Shown: positions 35,749 to 57,075, numbered from the stretch's first letter. The stretch is DNA of 63,199 bases from Pseudomonadota bacterium (GCA_021845865.1 JAJZVC010000013.1:1-63199); one strand, 5' to 3'. Numbers and translations are program-made. Notes: generated from the sequence alone by a model not told the origin.

Positions 35749-35889
35749 ATGAGCATGAAGAAGAAACTGATTGCGTTGGTGGTGGTGAAGGTGGCGCTGC
35801 TCGCCGCCATCGCCGTGGGCGTGATGCTGTGGATCGACGGCGGCAAGCATGGCGGCAACGTGGCCGTGGCGGCCCAGAAGGCGCGGTGA
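35749..35889 (+). CDS. 46-residue single-span membrane peptide
   Basis: This small protein has three lysines, then one hydrophobic helix (about 7-29, [20 protein letters not shown]), and a short Gly/Ala-rich polar tail. There is no lipobox. Its TGA overlaps the leuD ATG by one base (TGATG), so leuD is probably translated by coupling from it. It may be a membrane peptide in its own right or mainly a coupling leader. I do not recognise a family. An internal ATG two codons later is an alternative start. Confidence 0.6.
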   Translation: MSMKKKLIALVVVKVALLAAIAVGVMLWIDGGKHGGNVAVAAQKAR

Positions 35890-36524
35890 TGGAAAAGTTC
35901 GTACGCCTGGAAGGCTTGGTGGCGCCGCTTGACCGCGCCAACGTGGATACCGACGCCATCATCCCGAAGCAATTTCTCAAGTCCATCAAGCGTAGCGGCT
36001 TCGGCCCCAATGCCTTCGATGAATGGCGCTACATGGACCGGGGCGAGCCGGGCATGGACAACAGCAAGCGTCCGTTGAACCCCAATTTCGTCCTCAATCA
36101 GCCCCGCTACCAGGGGGCGAGCGTGCTGCTGGCGCGGGAGAACTTCGGCTGCGGCTCGAGCCGCGAGCATGCGCCGTGGGCACTGCTGGATTACGGCTTC
36201 CGGGTGATCGTCGCCCCCAGCTTCGCCGATATCTTTTTCAACAACTGTTTCAAGAACGGCATCCTGCCCATCGTGCTGCCCGCCGAGGCGGTGGACCGCC
36301 TGTTCAAGGAAACGGAAGCCCAGGAGGGCTATCGCCTGACGGTGGATCTGGAGGCCCAGGCGGTCACGACCCCCGCCGGCCAGAGCTTCAACTTCGAGGT
36401 GGACCCTTTCCGCAAGGAATGCCTCCTCAACGGCTGGGACGACATCGGCCTGACCCTGCGCCATGCCGACAAAATCAGGGCCTACGAGGCGAAGCGGCGG
36501 CAGTCGGAGCCCTGGCTGTTTTAG
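35889..36524 (+). CDS. leuD: 3-isopropylmalate dehydratase, small subunit
   Basis: This 211-residue swivel-domain partner of LeuC shows the typical opening [20 protein letters not shown] and the [13 protein letters not shown] substrate loop. Length is normal. The ATG at 35889 is the family start; the open frame before it belongs to the membrane peptide in another frame. It ends 83 bp before leuB, with a palindromic repeat in between. Confidence 0.97.
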   Translation: MEKFVRLEGLVAPLDRANVDTDAIIPKQFLKSIKRSGFGPNAFDEWRYMDRGEPGMDNSKRPLNPNFVLNQPRYQGASVLLARENFGCGSSREHAPWALLDYGFRVIVAPSFADIFFNNCFKNGILPIVLPAEAVDRLFKETEAQEGYRLTVDLEAQAVTTPAGQSFNFEVDPFRKECLLNGWDDIGLTLRHADKIRAYEAKRRQSEPWLF

Positions 36525-36530
36525 TAATTG

Positions 36531-36600
36531 GTGAGGGGTGAGGAGTGAAGAGTGAGGCGCATGCCTTTTCTCCTTGCTCCTCACGCCTCACTCCTCACGG
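36531..36600. repeat. GTGAGG-type inverted repeat before leuB
   Basis: A 5' arm rich in GTGAGG/GTGAGGAGTGA units and a 3' arm CGCCTCACTCCTCAC can fold into a long hairpin. The 3' arm ends in CACGGAG, whose GGAG is the leuB ribosome site. A related copy precedes rpoC (48224-48281). Confidence 0.7.
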
Positions 36601-36607
36601 AGAAACT

Positions 36608-37669
36608 ATGAAAATCGCGGTATTGCCCGGTGACGGCATCGGGCCGGAAATCGTCGCTCAGGCGGTGAAGGTGCTGAAGGCCCTGTCCAGCGACGGGCTG
36701 AAAGTGGAAATGGAAGAGGCGCCCATCGGCGGCGCCGGCTACGACGCGGCGGGGGACCCTTTGCCCGAAGCCACCCTCAAGCTGGCGCGAGAGGCCGATG
36801 CCGTGCTGCTGGGCGCCGTGGGCGGCCCCCGGTACGATACCCTGGACCGTCCCCTGCGCCCCGAGCGCGGCCTGCTGCGCATCCGCAAGGAGCTCAACCT
36901 CTTCGCCAACCTGCGCCCGGCCCTGATGTACGCCGAGCTGGCGTCCGCCTCGACTCTCAAGCCCGAAGTGGTGTCCGGGTTGGATATCATGATCGTGCGC
37001 GAGCTCACCGGCGACATCTACTTTGGTCAGCCCCGGGGCATCGAAACCCGTGGCGGCGAGCGGGTGGGCTTCAACACCATGGTCTATTCCGAGTCGGAAG
37101 TGCGCCGGGTGGCCGAAGTGGCCTTCGGCATCGCCATGAAGCGCAACAGGAAGCTGTGCTCGGTGGAGAAGGCCAACGTGCTGGAGTGTTCCGAGCTGTG
37201 GAAGGAAGTGGTGATCGAGGTGTCGAAGAAGTACCCCGAGGTGGAGTTGTCCCACATGTACGTGGACAACGCCGCCATGCAGCTGGTGCGCAACCCCAAG
37301 CAGTTCGACGTGATCGTCACCGGCAACATCTTCGGCGACATCCTGTCCGACGAGGCGTCCATGCTTACCGGCTCCATCGGCATGTTGCCCTCCGCTTCCC
37401 TGGACCAGAACAACAAGGGCATGTACGAACCCATCCACGGTTCGGCGCCGGACATCGCCGGCAAGGACGTGGCCAACCCCCTGGCCACCATCCTGTCGGT
37501 GTCCATGATGCTGCGCTACACCTTCAATCAGGAGGCGGCGGCCAAGCGCATCGAGAGCGCGGTGGAGAAGGTGCTGGCCCAGGGCTGCCGTACCGCCGAC
37601 ATTTACACCGAGGGCACGCGGAAGGTGTCGTGCTCCGGCATGGGGGACGCCGTGGTGGCGGCCCTTTGA
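36608..37669 (+). CDS. leuB: 3-isopropylmalate dehydrogenase
   Basis: This 353-residue NAD-dependent beta-decarboxylating dehydrogenase performs the third step of leucine synthesis. The opening [15 protein letters not shown], the [14 protein letters not shown] motif and the [15 protein letters not shown] metal/substrate motif are all present. I chose the ATG at 36608 because it matches the family start and follows GGAG; the longer frame upstream runs through the repeat. asd follows after 29 bp. Confidence 0.97.
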   Translation: MKIAVLPGDGIGPEIVAQAVKVLKALSSDGLKVEMEEAPIGGAGYDAAGDPLPEATLKLAREADAVLLGAVGGPRYDTLDRPLRPERGLLRIRKELNLFANLRPALMYAELASASTLKPEVVSGLDIMIVRELTGDIYFGQPRGIETRGGERVGFNTMVYSESEVRRVAEVAFGIAMKRNRKLCSVEKANVLECSELWKEVVIEVSKKYPEVELSHMYVDNAAMQLVRNPKQFDVIVTGNIFGDILSDEASMLTGSIGMLPSASLDQNNKGMYEPIHGSAPDIAGKDVANPLATILSVSMMLRYTFNQEAAAKRIESAVEKVLAQGCRTADIYTEGTRKVSCSGMGDAVVAAL

Positions 37670-37698
37670 CCAATTACTGACGAATCGAGGAAACGAAA

Positions 37699-38811
37699 AT
37701 GATGCGCGTGGGTTTGATCGGATGGCGCGGCATGGTGGGTTCCGTGCTGATGCAGCGGATGCGCGAGGAGCGCGATTTTGACGTCATCGAGCCGGTGTTC
37801 TTCACCACCTCCAACGTCGGCGGCAAGGGGCCGGATGTCGGCCGCGACGTGCCGCCCCTCAAGGACGCCAGGAGCATCGACGAGCTGAAGGCCATGGACG
37901 CCATCATCTCCTGCCAGGGCGGCGACTACACCAAGGAGGTCTACGGCGACCTGCGCGCCGCCGGCTGGAATGGCTACTGGATCGACGCCGCCTCCACCCT
38001 GCGGATGAAGGACGACGCCATCATCATCCTCGACCCGGTGAACAAGAACGTCATCCAGGACGGCCTGGCCAAGGGCGTCAAAACCTACGTCGGCGGCAAC
38101 TGTACCGTGTCCCTGATGCTGATGGCCATCGGCGGTCTGTTCGACAAGGGTCTGGTCGAGTGGATCAGCCCCATGACCTACCAAGCCGCTTCCGGCGCCG
38201 GCGCCCGCAACATGCGCGAGCTGATTCAGCAGATGGGCGCCGTCAACGGCGAGGTGAAGGCCCTGGTGGACGACCCGGCCTCGGCGATCCTCGAAATCGA
38301 CAAGAAGGTGGCCGACTTCATCCGCTCCGACCGCTATCCCCTGGATGCCTGGCCCGTTCCACTCGCCGGCTCCCTCATCCCGTGGATCGACGTCCAGCTC
38401 GAATCCGGCCAGAGCAAGGAGGAGTGGAAGGCCCAGGTGGAGTGCAACAAGATTCTCGGCCGCAGCGGCAACCCGGTTCCCATCGACGGCCTCTGCGTGC
38501 GCATCGGCGCCATGCGCTGCCACAGCCAGGCGCTGACCATCAAGATGACCCAGGACGTCCCCCTGGACGAGATCCACGGCATCATCGCCGCCCACAACGG
38601 CTGGGTGAAAGTGGTTCCCAACGATCGCGAGATCACCATGAAGGAGCTCACCCCCGCCGCCGTTACCGGCACCCTGACCGTGCCCGTGGGCCGCATGCGC
38701 AAGCTCACCATGGGCCCCCAGTACCTCTCCGCCTTCACCGTCGGCGACCAGCTGCTGTGGGGGGCCGCCGAGCCCTTGCGCCGCATGCTGCGCATTCTGG
38801 TGGAAAAGTAG
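37699..38811 (+). CDS. asd: Aspartate-semialdehyde dehydrogenase
   Basis: This 370-residue enzyme converts aspartyl phosphate to aspartate semialdehyde with NADPH, feeding lysine/DAP, threonine and methionine synthesis. The NADP motif is [13 protein letters not shown], the active-site Cys135 lies in GGNCTVSLM, and the catalytic RCHSQA region is present; this is the Gram-negative E. coli-like type. Two ATGs in tandem (37699, 37702) follow a GAGGAAA site. It is the last gene of the leu run, followed directly by the tRNA operon promoter. Confidence 0.96.
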   Translation: MMRVGLIGWRGMVGSVLMQRMREERDFDVIEPVFFTTSNVGGKGPDVGRDVPPLKDARSIDELKAMDAIISCQGGDYTKEVYGDLRAAGWNGYWIDAASTLRMKDDAIIILDPVNKNVIQDGLAKGVKTYVGGNCTVSLMLMAIGGLFDKGLVEWISPMTYQAASGAGARNMRELIQQMGAVNGEVKALVDDPASAILEIDKKVADFIRSDRYPLDAWPVPLAGSLIPWIDVQLESGQSKEEWKAQVECNKILGRSGNPVPIDGLCVRIGAMRCHSQALTIKMTQDVPLDEIHGIIAAHNGWVKVVPNDREITMKELTPAAVTGTLTVPVGRMRKLTMGPQYLSAFTVGDQLLWGAAEPLRRMLRILVEK

Positions 38812-38821
38812 CAAAAGGGGT

Positions 38822-38850
38822 TTGACAAAGCCGCCGAATATCTCCATAAT
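38822..38850 (+). promoter_or_regulatory. Sigma-70 promoter of the tRNA-tuf operon
   Basis: TTGACA, a 17-bp spacer and CATAAT lie just after the asd stop. The first tRNA starts 16 bp after the -10 box. The discriminator is GC-rich (CTGCGGC), as expected of a stringently controlled stable-RNA promoter. Confidence 0.85.
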
Positions 38851-38865
38851 CTGCGGCTTTGTTTC

Positions 38866-38950
38866 GGTGGGGTTCCCGAGCGGTCAAAGGGATCAGACTG
38901 TAAATCTGACGGCTCTGCCTTCGAAGGTTCGAATCCTTCCCCCACCACCA
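38866..38950 (+). tRNA. tRNA-Tyr (anticodon GTA)
   Basis: An 85-nt class II tRNA with acceptor GGTGGGG/CCCCACC, a long variable arm and encoded CCA. The anticodon GTA is at 38900-38902. It is first in the tRNA-tuf operon. Confidence 0.96.
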
Positions 38951-39015
38951 AGGTATTTTTGGTTGAAAGACGTAAATCGGCGCGAAGGCGCCGAACGAGC
39001 TGGGTCTTTAGCCGC

Positions 39016-39089
39016 GCGGGTGTAGCTCAATGGTAGAGCAGAAGCCTTCCAAGCTTATGACGAGGGTTCGATTCCCTTCACCCGCTCCA
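39016..39089 (+). tRNA. tRNA-Gly (anticodon TCC)
   Basis: A 74-nt cloverleaf with acceptor GCGGGTG/CACCCGC, anticodon loop CTTCCAA and encoded CCA. It is second in the tRNA-tuf operon. Confidence 0.96.
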
Positions 39090-39117
39090 GTTTTGTAGTA
39101 GCAGTAGCGATTTGAAG

Positions 39118-39192
<75 letters not shown>

Positions 39193-39220
39193 CCGATTCT
39201 TTAGGGAAAGAGGGAAAATC

Positions 39221-40411
<1,191 letters not shown>

Positions 40412-40424
40412 TCAATAAGGCATA

Positions 40425-40486
40425 AAGTCGAGAGTGGGGAGCGGGGCGGTTGCCCGAAACTCCCGGCTCTCGACTTGCTTTTGCAG
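40425..40486 (+). terminator. Hairpin between tuf and tRNA-Trp (terminator or attenuator)
   Basis: AAGTCGAGAG (40425-40434) pairs perfectly with CTCTCGACTT (40467-40476), extended by an inner GGGA/TCCC pair. It is followed by the T-rich GCTTTTGCAGTTTT. The U-run is interrupted, so read-through into secE is likely. Confidence 0.6.
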
Positions 40487-40495
40487 TTTTAGCAC

Positions 40496-40571
40496 AGGCC
40501 AATAGCTCAATTGGTAGAGCGTCGGTCTCCAAAACCGAAGGTTGGGGGTTCGAGACCCTCTTGGCCTGCCA
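40496..40571 (+). tRNA. tRNA-Trp (anticodon CCA), first copy
   Basis: A 76-nt cloverleaf with acceptor AGGCCAA/TTGGCCT, anticodon loop TCTCCAAAA-type with CCA, and encoded 3' CCA. It lies between tuf and secE, the standard betaproteobacterial position. Confidence 0.96.
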
Positions 40572-40657
40572 GATTCGTGGCCTCGCTCCAGGGCGAGCCA
40601 GTGTCGAGACGGAACCGGGATCGCGAGCCCGGTGCCCGTACACCAGATAAGAGCTAG

Positions 40658-41014
40658 ATGATTAGCACATCGGACAAGATCAAACTGACGTTGGCCATCC
40701 TGCTGCTGTTGGCGGGGGTGGCCGTTTTCCATTATTTGGCCGACCAGGCTGCCGCGCTGCGCGTGGCGGCGGTCCTGGTGGCGGTGGTGGCGGCTTTTGC
40801 CGTGGCCTCCTTTACCGACCTTGGCCGCCAGTTTTCCGGTTTTTCCCGGGATGCGGTGGCTGAAGCGAAAAAGGTCGTCTGGCCGAGCCGTAAGGAAACC
40901 ATGCAGACCACCGGCGTGGTGGTGCTGCTGGTGCTGGTCATGGCGGTTTTCCTCTGGGCCGTGGACGCGGGTCTTGCCTGGGCGGTGAAAAATTTGATGG
41001 GCTGGGGGGTGTGA
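40658..41014 (+). CDS. secE: Preprotein translocase subunit SecE (first copy)
   Basis: This 118-residue inner-membrane subunit of SecYEG has three predicted helices (about 10-25, 33-50, 85-110) and the conserved cytoplasmic motif [14 protein letters not shown]. Its stop overlaps the nusG start (TGATG). Confidence 0.95.
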   Translation: MISTSDKIKLTLAILLLLAGVAVFHYLADQAAALRVAAVLVAVVAAFAVASFTDLGRQFSGFSRDAVAEAKKVVWPSRKETMQTTGVVVLLVLVMAVFLWAVDAGLAWAVKNLMGWGV

Positions 41015-41547
41015 TGTCGAAGCGTTGGTATGTGGTGCATGCCTATTCGGGCTTCGAGAAAAGCGTCATGCGGGCGCTGAAGGAGCGCATCGAGCGCGCC
41101 GGCATGCAGGACAAGTTCGGTGAGATTCTGGTGCCGGTGGAAGAGGTGGTCGAGATGAAGAGCGGTCAGAAGAGCATCAGCGAGCGCAAGTTCTTCCCCG
41201 GCTACGTGCTGGTCAACATGGAAATGACCGACGAGACTTGGCACCTGGTGAAAAATACGCCCAAGGTGACCGGTTTCGTTGGCGGTTCGGCAAACAAGCC
41301 GACTCCCATCACCGACAAAGAGGTGGAGGGCATCCTTCATCAAATCCAAGAGGGCGTGGAAAAGCCGCGCCCCAAGGTGTCCTTCGAAACCGGCGAAACG
41401 GTCCGGGTTATCGAGGGCCCGTTCAGCGACTTCAACGGCACGGTCGAGGAAGTCAACTACGACAAGAGCAAGCTGCGCGTGTCGGTGTTGATTTTCGGTC
41501 GCGCCACCCCGGTCGAGCTCGAGTTCGGCCAGGTGGAGAAAGTTTAA
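41014..41547 (+). CDS. nusG: Transcription termination/antitermination factor NusG (first copy)
   Basis: 177 residues with an N-terminal NGN domain ([16 protein letters not shown]) and a C-terminal KOW domain ([20 protein letters not shown]). It links RNA polymerase to Rho and to ribosomal S10. The ATG overlaps the secE stop, so the pair is coupled; a GTG one codon earlier is a less likely start. Confidence 0.97.
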   Translation: MSKRWYVVHAYSGFEKSVMRALKERIERAGMQDKFGEILVPVEEVVEMKSGQKSISERKFFPGYVLVNMEMTDETWHLVKNTPKVTGFVGGSANKPTPITDKEVEGILHQIQEGVEKPRPKVSFETGETVRVIEGPFSDFNGTVEEVNYDKSKLRVSVLIFGRATPVELEFGQVEKV

Positions 41548-41655
41548 GGCGTCTGCCTTGAAGGCGCGCTCCGGCGCGTTCGATCAACGGGGAGCCGAAA
41601 TCCGGTCTAGCCGCCGGGTCAAGGCGTGACTACCCATCAGTGAAGGAGTAATACC

Positions 41656-42087
41656 GTGGCTAAGAAAGTAATCGGCTATATCAAGCTGCAAATCCCGGCC
41701 GGCAAGGCCAACCCCAGCCCTCCCGTGGGTCCGGCCCTCGGTCAGCGCGGCCTCAACATCATGGAGTTCTGCAAGGCGTTCAACGCGGCCACCCAGAGCA
41801 TGGAGCCCGGCCTGCCTATTCCCGTGGTGATCACCGCCTATGCGGACAAGAGCTTCACCTTCGTGATGAAGACTCCTCCCGCCACCATCCTGATCAAGAA
41901 AGCGGCCAAGATCGACAAGGGCAGCCCCCGTCCGCATACCGACAAGGTGGGCAAGATCACCCGCGCCCAAGCGGAAGAAATCGCCAAGACCAAGATGCCC
42001 GATCTCACCGCGGCTGACATGGACGCGGCGGTGCGCACCATCGCCGGTAGCGCCCGCAGCATGGGTATTGAAGTGGAGGGGGTGTAA
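41656..42087 (+). CDS. rplK: 50S ribosomal protein L11 (first copy)
   Basis: 143 residues, normal length. It carries the typical opening [20 protein letters not shown] and the [18 protein letters not shown] segment of the thiostrepton/stringent-response region. It starts with GTG after a GAAGGAG site. The 108-bp leader before it may hold the L1-binding autoregulatory element, which I could not delimit. rplA follows immediately. Confidence 0.97.
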   Translation: MAKKVIGYIKLQIPAGKANPSPPVGPALGQRGLNIMEFCKAFNAATQSMEPGLPIPVVITAYADKSFTFVMKTPPATILIKKAAKIDKGSPRPHTDKVGKITRAQAEEIAKTKMPDLTAADMDAAVRTIAGSARSMGIEVEGV

Positions 42088-42783
42088 ATGGCCAAGATTT
42101 CCAAGCGCGTCAAAGCGATCCGCGCCAAAGTTGATCGCACCAAGCTGTATCCCGTCGACGAGGCTCTGGGTCTCATCAAGGAAACCTGCAACGCCAAGTT
42201 CGACGAATCCGTCGACGTGGCCATCGGCCTCGGCGTCGATGCCCGCAAATCCGACCAGATGGTCCGTGGTTCCGTCGTGCTTCCCCGCGGCACCGGCAAG
42301 AGCGTTCGCGTTGCCGTGTTCGCCCAGGGTGCCGCCGCCGAGGCCGCCAAGGCCGCCGGCGCCGACGTGGTGGGTTTTGAAGACCTGGCCGAGGAAGTCA
42401 AGGGCGGCCGCATGGATTTCGACGTGGTGGTGGCGGCTCCTGACGCCATGCGCGTCGTGGGCGCTCTGGGCCAGATTCTCGGCCCCCGTGGCCTGATGCC
42501 GAACCCCAAGGTGGGCACCGTGACCCCCAACGTCGGCGAAGCCGTGAAGAACGCCAAGGCCGGCCAAGTCCAGTTCCGCATCGACAAGGCGGGCATCGTG
42601 CACGGCACCATCGGCCGCGCCTCCTTCGAGGTGGGCGCCCTGAAGGAAAACCTCCTGGCGCTGGTGGATGCTCTGCAGAAGGCGAAGCCTGCCTCCTCCA
42701 AGGGCGTTTATCTGAAGAAAATTGCCGTCTCCAGCACCATGGGGGCCGGCGTGAAAGTCGATCAGACCTCTCTGAGCGCTTGA
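42088..42783 (+). CDS. rplA: 50S ribosomal protein L1 (first copy)
   Basis: 231 residues. L1 builds the ribosomal stalk near the E site and represses its own operon. The opening [15 protein letters not shown] and the [15 protein letters not shown] signature are present. Its ATG directly abuts the rplK stop, which indicates coupled translation. Confidence 0.97.
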   Translation: MAKISKRVKAIRAKVDRTKLYPVDEALGLIKETCNAKFDESVDVAIGLGVDARKSDQMVRGSVVLPRGTGKSVRVAVFAQGAAAEAAKAAGADVVGFEDLAEEVKGGRMDFDVVVAAPDAMRVVGALGQILGPRGLMPNPKVGTVTPNVGEAVKNAKAGQVQFRIDKAGIVHGTIGRASFEVGALKENLLALVDALQKAKPASSKGVYLKKIAVSSTMGAGVKVDQTSLSA

Positions 42784-43024
42784 TCGGTAGCCGCCGCCAC
42801 GCTGCGGGCGGCGTAAAGGGCTTTGGGCTGCCGGGGTTCGCCCCGGCTGGCTGTCAAAGACCGTAGGGATCCCCCTTCGGGGTGGATTTAAACGCAAAAG
42901 CGCCCTGCGCAGATGGCGTTACCCGAAACAGGCAAGCATTGTGCTCCTGAATCAGGTCGCCGAAAGGGTGGCGTGCATTCCCGCAATGCGCGCCGTAATT
43001 TGGCTTGATAGGAGGAAAGACCTA
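42784..43024 (+). promoter_or_regulatory. Leader of rplJL-rpoBC (L10-leader-like region)
   Basis: This 241-bp untranslated stretch contains a UUCG-capped GCCGGGG/CCCCGGC hairpin (42830-42847), a second CCCC-TTCG-GGGG hairpin and further stems before GGAGG. In proteobacteria this position holds the binding site for the L10-L7/L12 complex, which represses translation of rplJL. Position and richness in hairpins support that role; the exact L10 contact site is not resolved. Confidence 0.6.
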
Positions 43025-43522
43025 ATGGGTCTCAATCTGGAAGACAAAAAAGCCGTCGTGGCTGAAGTGTCCGAGAAGCTCGTGAACGCCCAGACCGTGG
43101 TCGTGGCCGAATACGCTGGCATCGAGGTGGGTGACATCACCGCGCTGCGCGCCAAGGCCCGCCAGTCCGGCGTCTACCTGCGCGTTCTCAAGAACACTCT
43201 GGTCCGCCGCGCTGTCGCCGAAACCCAGTTCGCTCCCCTCGCCGCCGAAATGACCGGCCCCTTGATCTACGGTATTTCCGAAGATCCCGTGGCCGCGGCG
43301 AAGGTGCTGAACGAGTTCGCGAAGACCAACGATAAGCTGAAGCTGAAGGCTGGCGTTTACGCCGGCAAGCTGCTCGACAAAGCGGGTGTGCAGGCCCTGG
43401 CCTCCATTCCCAGCCGCGAAGAGCTGCTGGCCAAGCTGCTGGGCGTCATGCAGGCCCCCGTTTCCGGCTTTGCCTGCGCCCTGGCTGCTCTCGCCAAACA
43501 GCGCGAAGAAGCCGCCGCTTAA
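43025..43522 (+). CDS. rplJ: 50S ribosomal protein L10 (first copy)
   Basis: 165 residues. It anchors the L7/L12 stalk and is the autorepressor of this operon. I chose the ATG at 43025 ([12 protein letters not shown]) because a GGAGGAAAG site precedes it; the open frame from 42941 is leader sequence. The C-terminal helix that binds L7/L12 dimers is present. rplL follows after 39 bp. Confidence 0.97.
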   Translation: MGLNLEDKKAVVAEVSEKLVNAQTVVVAEYAGIEVGDITALRAKARQSGVYLRVLKNTLVRRAVAETQFAPLAAEMTGPLIYGISEDPVAAAKVLNEFAKTNDKLKLKAGVYAGKLLDKAGVQALASIPSREELLAKLLGVMQAPVSGFACALAALAKQREEAAA

Positions 43523-43561
43523 TCGTTTCCGTAAAGAATCTAGATCTAGGAGTACATTGAA

Positions 43562-43936
43562 ATGGCTATTAGCAAAGACGATATCCTTGAAGCCGTTGGC
43601 AACATGACCGTGATGGAGCTGAACGAGCTGGTCAAGGCCTTCGAAGAGAAGTTCGGTGTTTCCGCCGCCGCCATGGCCGTGGCTGCCCCCGCCGCTGGTG
43701 GCGCTGCCGCCGCCGCCGAAGAGAAGACCGAGTTCGACGTGATTCTGGCCTCCGCCGGCGCCAACAAGGTGAACGTCATCAAGGCCGTGCGCGAAGTGAC
43801 CGGCCTGGGCCTGAAGGAAGCCAAGGACCTGGTGGACGGCGCTCCCAAGGCCGTGAAGGAAGGCGTGTCCAAGGCCGAAGCCGACGACATCCAGAAGAAA
43901 CTGACTGAAGCCGGCGCGACCGTCGAAGTCAAGTAA
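43562..43936 (+). CDS. rplL: 50S ribosomal protein L7/L12 (first copy)
   Basis: 124 residues with a helical dimerisation domain, an Ala/Gly-rich hinge (about 38-55) and a factor-binding C-terminal domain ([34 protein letters not shown]). It is present as several dimers per ribosome, so strong translation is expected; an AGGAG site precedes it. Confidence 0.97.
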   Translation: MAISKDDILEAVGNMTVMELNELVKAFEEKFGVSAAAMAVAAPAAGGAAAAAEEKTEFDVILASAGANKVNVIKAVREVTGLGLKEAKDLVDGAPKAVKEGVSKAEADDIQKKLTEAGATVEVK

Positions 43937-43963
43937 TCGTTTCTCGCGAAACGACCGTGAAAT

Positions 43964-43988
43964 GGCCGGCGGGTAACCGCCGGCCTTT
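43964..43988 (+). terminator. Attenuator hairpin between rplL and rpoB
   Basis: A perfect 9-bp stem GGCCGGCGG-GTAA-CCGCCGGCC is followed by only three T. As in E. coli, a partial terminator here would lower rpoBC expression relative to rplJL. Confidence 0.75.
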
Positions 43989-44084
43989 CCCGCTTCAGAG
44001 AACACAAGACAGCGAACGGAAGCCAACCTTCGGTTTTCTGTCTTTTGTTGTCTGCCGTACCCGGTACAACTCCATGGAGAAACT

Positions 44085-48218
<4,134 letters not shown>

Positions 48219-48223
48219 TTTAC

Positions 48224-48281
48224 GTGAGGCGATAGGCGGGAGGCGGAAATCGCCTCACCCCTCACCCCTCACTCCTCACGG
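48224..48281. repeat. GTGAGG-type inverted repeat before rpoC
   Basis: GTGAGGCG pairs with CGCCTCAC around a 19-nt loop, followed by further CCTCAC units that end in CACGGAGGA, the rpoC ribosome site. It shares the 3' arm CCTCACTCCTCACGGAG pattern with the element before leuB (36531-36600). Confidence 0.7.
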
Positions 48282-48288
48282 AGGAAAT

Positions 48289-52488
<4,200 letters not shown>

Positions 52489-52490
52489 GC

Positions 52491-52519
52491 TTGACACTGG
52501 TGTGGTAAGGAAATAGAAT
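52491..52519 (+). promoter_or_regulatory. Sigma-70 promoter of the str operon (rpsL-rpsG-fusA-tuf)
   Basis: TTGACA, an exact 17-bp spacer and TAGAAT lie directly after the rpoC stop codon, about 45 bp before the rpsL ribosome site. This is among the best promoter matches in the window. Confidence 0.88.
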
Positions 52520-52570
52520 CCACAGTCTTTTTTGCGGGCAGCGTGTGCCCGTCGTAATGGGAATGGAAAG

Positions 52571-52948
52571 ATGCCAACGATTAACCAGTTAGTACGTAAG
52601 CCCCGTAAGGCACCGCGGGTCAAGAGCAAGGTGCCTGCGCTGGAAGCGTGCCCGCAGAAGCGTGGCGTGTGCACCCGCGTGTACACCACCACTCCGAAGA
52701 AGCCGAACTCCGCGCTGCGTAAGGTTTGTCGTGTGCGCCTGACCAACGGTTTCGAGGTCAGCAGCTACATCGGCGGCGAGGGTCACAACCTGCAGGAACA
52801 CTCCGTGGTGCTGATCCGTGGTGGCCGTGTGAAGGACTTGCCGGGCGTGCGTTACCACACCGTTCGCGGCAGCCTGGATACCGCCGGGGTGAAAGACCGT
52901 AAGCAGGGCCGTTCCAAGTACGGTGCCAAGCGCCCCAAGGCCGCTTAA
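52571..52948 (+). CDS. rpsL: 30S ribosomal protein S12
   Basis: 125 residues. A decoding-centre protein. The streptomycin-relevant lysines are wild type ([13 protein letters not shown] and [13 protein letters not shown]). I chose the ATG at 52571 ([12 protein letters not shown]) because it is the invariant S12 start and GGAAAG lies just before it. It is first in the str operon. Confidence 0.98.
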   Translation: MPTINQLVRKPRKAPRVKSKVPALEACPQKRGVCTRVYTTTPKKPNSALRKVCRVRLTNGFEVSSYIGGEGHNLQEHSVVLIRGGRVKDLPGVRYHTVRGSLDTAGVKDRKQGRSKYGAKRPKAA

Positions 52949-52968
52949 TCAATTACCGCGAAATTTGA

Positions 52969-53451
<483 letters not shown>

Positions 53452-53470
53452 GAAATTATCTTCAATCTTC

Positions 53471-53505
53471 AAAATCGCAGCCTGTGCTGCGATTTTGATT
53501 TTTTT
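53471..53505 (+). terminator. Intrinsic terminator-like hairpin between rpsG and fusA
   Basis: A perfect 11-bp stem AAAATCGCAGC-CTGT-GCTGCGATTTT is followed by GATTTTTTT. It looks like a full intrinsic terminator, yet it lies only 17 bp before the fusA start codon in an operon that must read through or restart. Confidence 0.85.
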
Positions 53506-53522
53506 GTTTAGAAGGCATTATC

Positions 53523-55616
53523 GTGGCACGTAAAACACCTATCGAACGTTACCGCAACATCGGTATTAGCGCCCATATCGACGCCGGCAAGACGACGACG
53601 ACCGAGCGTATCCTGTTTTACACCGGCGTCTCCCACAAGATCGGTGAGGTGCACGATGGTGCCGCCACCATGGACTGGATGGAGCAGGAGCAGGAGCGTG
53701 GCATCACCATCACCTCCGCGGCCACTACTGCCTTCTGGAAGGGCATGGACGGTCGCTTCCCCGAGCATCGCATCAACATCATCGATACCCCGGGGCACGT
53801 GGACTTCACCATCGAGGTGGAGCGTTCCATGCGCGTGCTGGACGGCGCCTGCATGGTGTACTGCGCCGTGGGTGGCGTGCAGCCCCAGTCCGAGACCGTG
53901 TGGCGCCAGGCCAACAAGTACGGCGTGCCCCGTATCGCCTTCGTGAACAAGATGGACCGCTCCGGCGCCAACTTCCTGCGTGTGCATGACCAGATGCGCA
54001 CCCGCCTCAAGGCCAACCCCGTGCCGATTCAGCTGCCCATCGGCGCCGAGGACAGCTTTGCCGGCGTGGTCGACCTGATCAAGATGAAGGCCATCTACTG
54101 GGACGACGCTTCCCAGGGCATGAAGTTCGAAGAGCGCGACATCCCCGCCGAACTGCTCGAGCAGGCCAAGGAATGGCGCGAGAAGATGGTGGAGTCCGCC
54201 GCCGAGGCCTCCGAAGAGATGATGAACAAGTACCTGGAAGAAGGTGACTTGTCCGCGGAAGATATCAAGAAGGGTCTGCGTCAGCGCACCATCGCCTGCG
54301 AGATTATTCCCATGCTGTGCGGCTCCGCCTTCAAGAACAAGGGCGTGCAGGCCATGTTGGATGCCGTGATCGAGTTGCTGCCCTCTCCGGTGGACATTCC
54401 TCCCGTCAAGGGCGAAACCGAGGGTGGCGAGGCCGATTCCCGCAAGGCCGACGACAACGAGCCTTTCTCCGCCCTGGGTTTCAAGATCATGACCGATCCC
54501 TACGTGGGTCAGTTGATCTTCTTCCGTGTCTATTCCGGCGTGGTGAATTCCGGCGATACCATCTACAACCCGGTGAAGGGCAAGAAGGAGCGCATCGGCC
54601 GTATTCTGCAGATGCACGCCAACAACCGCGAAGAGATCAAGGAAGTGCGCGCTGGCGATATCGCCGCTGCCGTGGGCCTGAAGGAAGTGACGACCGGCGA
54701 CACCCTGTGCAGCCTCGACAAGGTCATTATCCTGGAGCGCATGGAGTTCCCCGAGCCCGTGATTCACGTGGCCGTGGAGCCCAAGACCAAGGCTGACCAG
54801 GAGAAGATGGGCATCGCCCTCAACCGCCTGGCTCAGGAAGACCCCTCCTTCCGCGTTCGTACCGACGAGGAATCGGGTCAGACCATCATCTCCGGCATGG
54901 GCGAGCTGCACCTGGAAATCCTGGTGGACCGCATGAAGCGCGAATTTGGCGTCGAGGCCAACGTGGGCGCTCCCCAGGTGGCCTACCGCGAAGCCATTCG
55001 CAAGGCCGTGGAAGTGGAAGGCAAATTCGTCAAGCAGTCCGGTGGCCGCGGTCAGTACGGTCACGTGTGGATCAAGATGGAGCCCAATGAGGCCGGCAAG
55101 GGCTACGAGTTCGTGGACGCCATCAAGGGCGGTACCGTGCCCCGTGAATACATTCCCGCGGTGGACAAGGGCCTGCAGGAAACCCTGCCCAACGGCGTGG
55201 TGGCTGGCTTCCCGGTGGTGGACGTGAAGGTTACCCTGTTCGATGGTTCCTACCACGACGTGGACTCCAATGAAAACGCCTTCAAGATGGCGGCTTCCAT
55301 GGCGTTCAAGGACGGCATGCGCAAGGCCAACCCCGTTCTGCTCGAGCCGATGATGGCGGTGGAAGTGGAGACTCCCGAGGAGTACATGGGTAACGTGATG
55401 GGCGATCTGTCCGGCCGCCGAGGCATGGTGCAGGGCATGGAGGATATCCCCGGCGGCGGCAAGGCCATCAAGGCCGAGGTGCCCTTGTCCGAGATGTTCG
55501 GTTATTCCACCACGCTGCGCTCCTTGTCCCAGGGCCGCGCCACCTACAGCATGGAGTTCAAGCACTATTCGGAAGCGCCGAAGCACGTGGCCGACGCGAT
55601 CGTGAACAAGAAATAA
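53523..55616 (+). CDS. fusA: Elongation factor G
   Basis: This 697-residue translocase GTPase has G motifs [23 protein letters not shown] and NKMDRSGA. All five EF-G domains are accounted for by length. It starts with GTG and has only a weak ribosome site (AGAAGG). It follows the terminator-like hairpin and precedes the second tuf by 22 bp. Confidence 0.97.
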   Translation: MARKTPIERYRNIGISAHIDAGKTTTTERILFYTGVSHKIGEVHDGAATMDWMEQEQERGITITSAATTAFWKGMDGRFPEHRINIIDTPGHVDFTIEVERSMRVLDGACMVYCAVGGVQPQSETVWRQANKYGVPRIAFVNKMDRSGANFLRVHDQMRTRLKANPVPIQLPIGAEDSFAGVVDLIKMKAIYWDDASQGMKFEERDIPAELLEQAKEWREKMVESAAEASEEMMNKYLEEGDLSAEDIKKGLRQRTIACEIIPMLCGSAFKNKGVQAMLDAVIELLPSPVDIPPVKGETEGGEADSRKADDNEPFSALGFKIMTDPYVGQLIFFRVYSGVVNSGDTIYNPVKGKKERIGRILQMHANNREEIKEVRAGDIAAAVGLKEVTTGDTLCSLDKVIILERMEFPEPVIHVAVEPKTKADQEKMGIALNRLAQEDPSFRVRTDEESGQTIISGMGELHLEILVDRMKREFGVEANVGAPQVAYREAIRKAVEVEGKFVKQSGGRGQYGHVWIKMEPNEAGKGYEFVDAIKGGTVPREYIPAVDKGLQETLPNGVVAGFPVVDVKVTLFDGSYHDVDSNENAFKMAASMAFKDGMRKANPVLLEPMMAVEVETPEEYMGNVMGDLSGRRGMVQGMEDIPGGGKAIKAEVPLSEMFGYSTTLRSLSQGRATYSMEFKHYSEAPKHVADAIVNKK

Positions 55617-55638
55617 CTTTTTGAAATAGGGAAATATC

Positions 55639-56829
<1,191 letters not shown>

Positions 56830-56842
56830 TCAATAAGGCATA

Positions 56843-56904
56843 AAGTCGAGAGTGGGGAGCGGGGCGGTTGCCCGAAACTCCCGGCTCTCGACTTGCTTTT
56901 GCAG
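56843..56904 (+). terminator. Hairpin between tuf and tRNA-Trp, copy B
   Basis: The same AAGTCGAGAG/CTCTCGACTT hairpin and interrupted T-run as at 40425-40486. Confidence 0.6.
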
Positions 56905-56913
56905 TTTTAGCAC

Positions 56914-56989
56914 AGGCCAATAGCTCAATTGGTAGAGCGTCGGTCTCCAAAACCGAAGGTTGGGGGTTCGAGACCCTCTTGGCCTGCCA
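56914..56989 (+). tRNA. tRNA-Trp (anticodon CCA), second copy
   Basis: Identical to the tRNA at 40496-40571; same acceptor, anticodon and encoded CCA. Confidence 0.95.
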
Positions 56990-57075
56990 GATTCGTGGCC
57001 TCGCTCCAGGGCGAGCCAGTGTCGAGACGGAACCGGGATCGCGAGCCCGGTGCCCGTACACCAGATAAGAGCTAG

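Noticed and set aside
42830-42847. GCCGGGG-TTCG-CCCCGGC hairpin as a terminator after rplA.
   Set aside because: There is no T-run after the stem, and position and context fit the structured L10 leader better.
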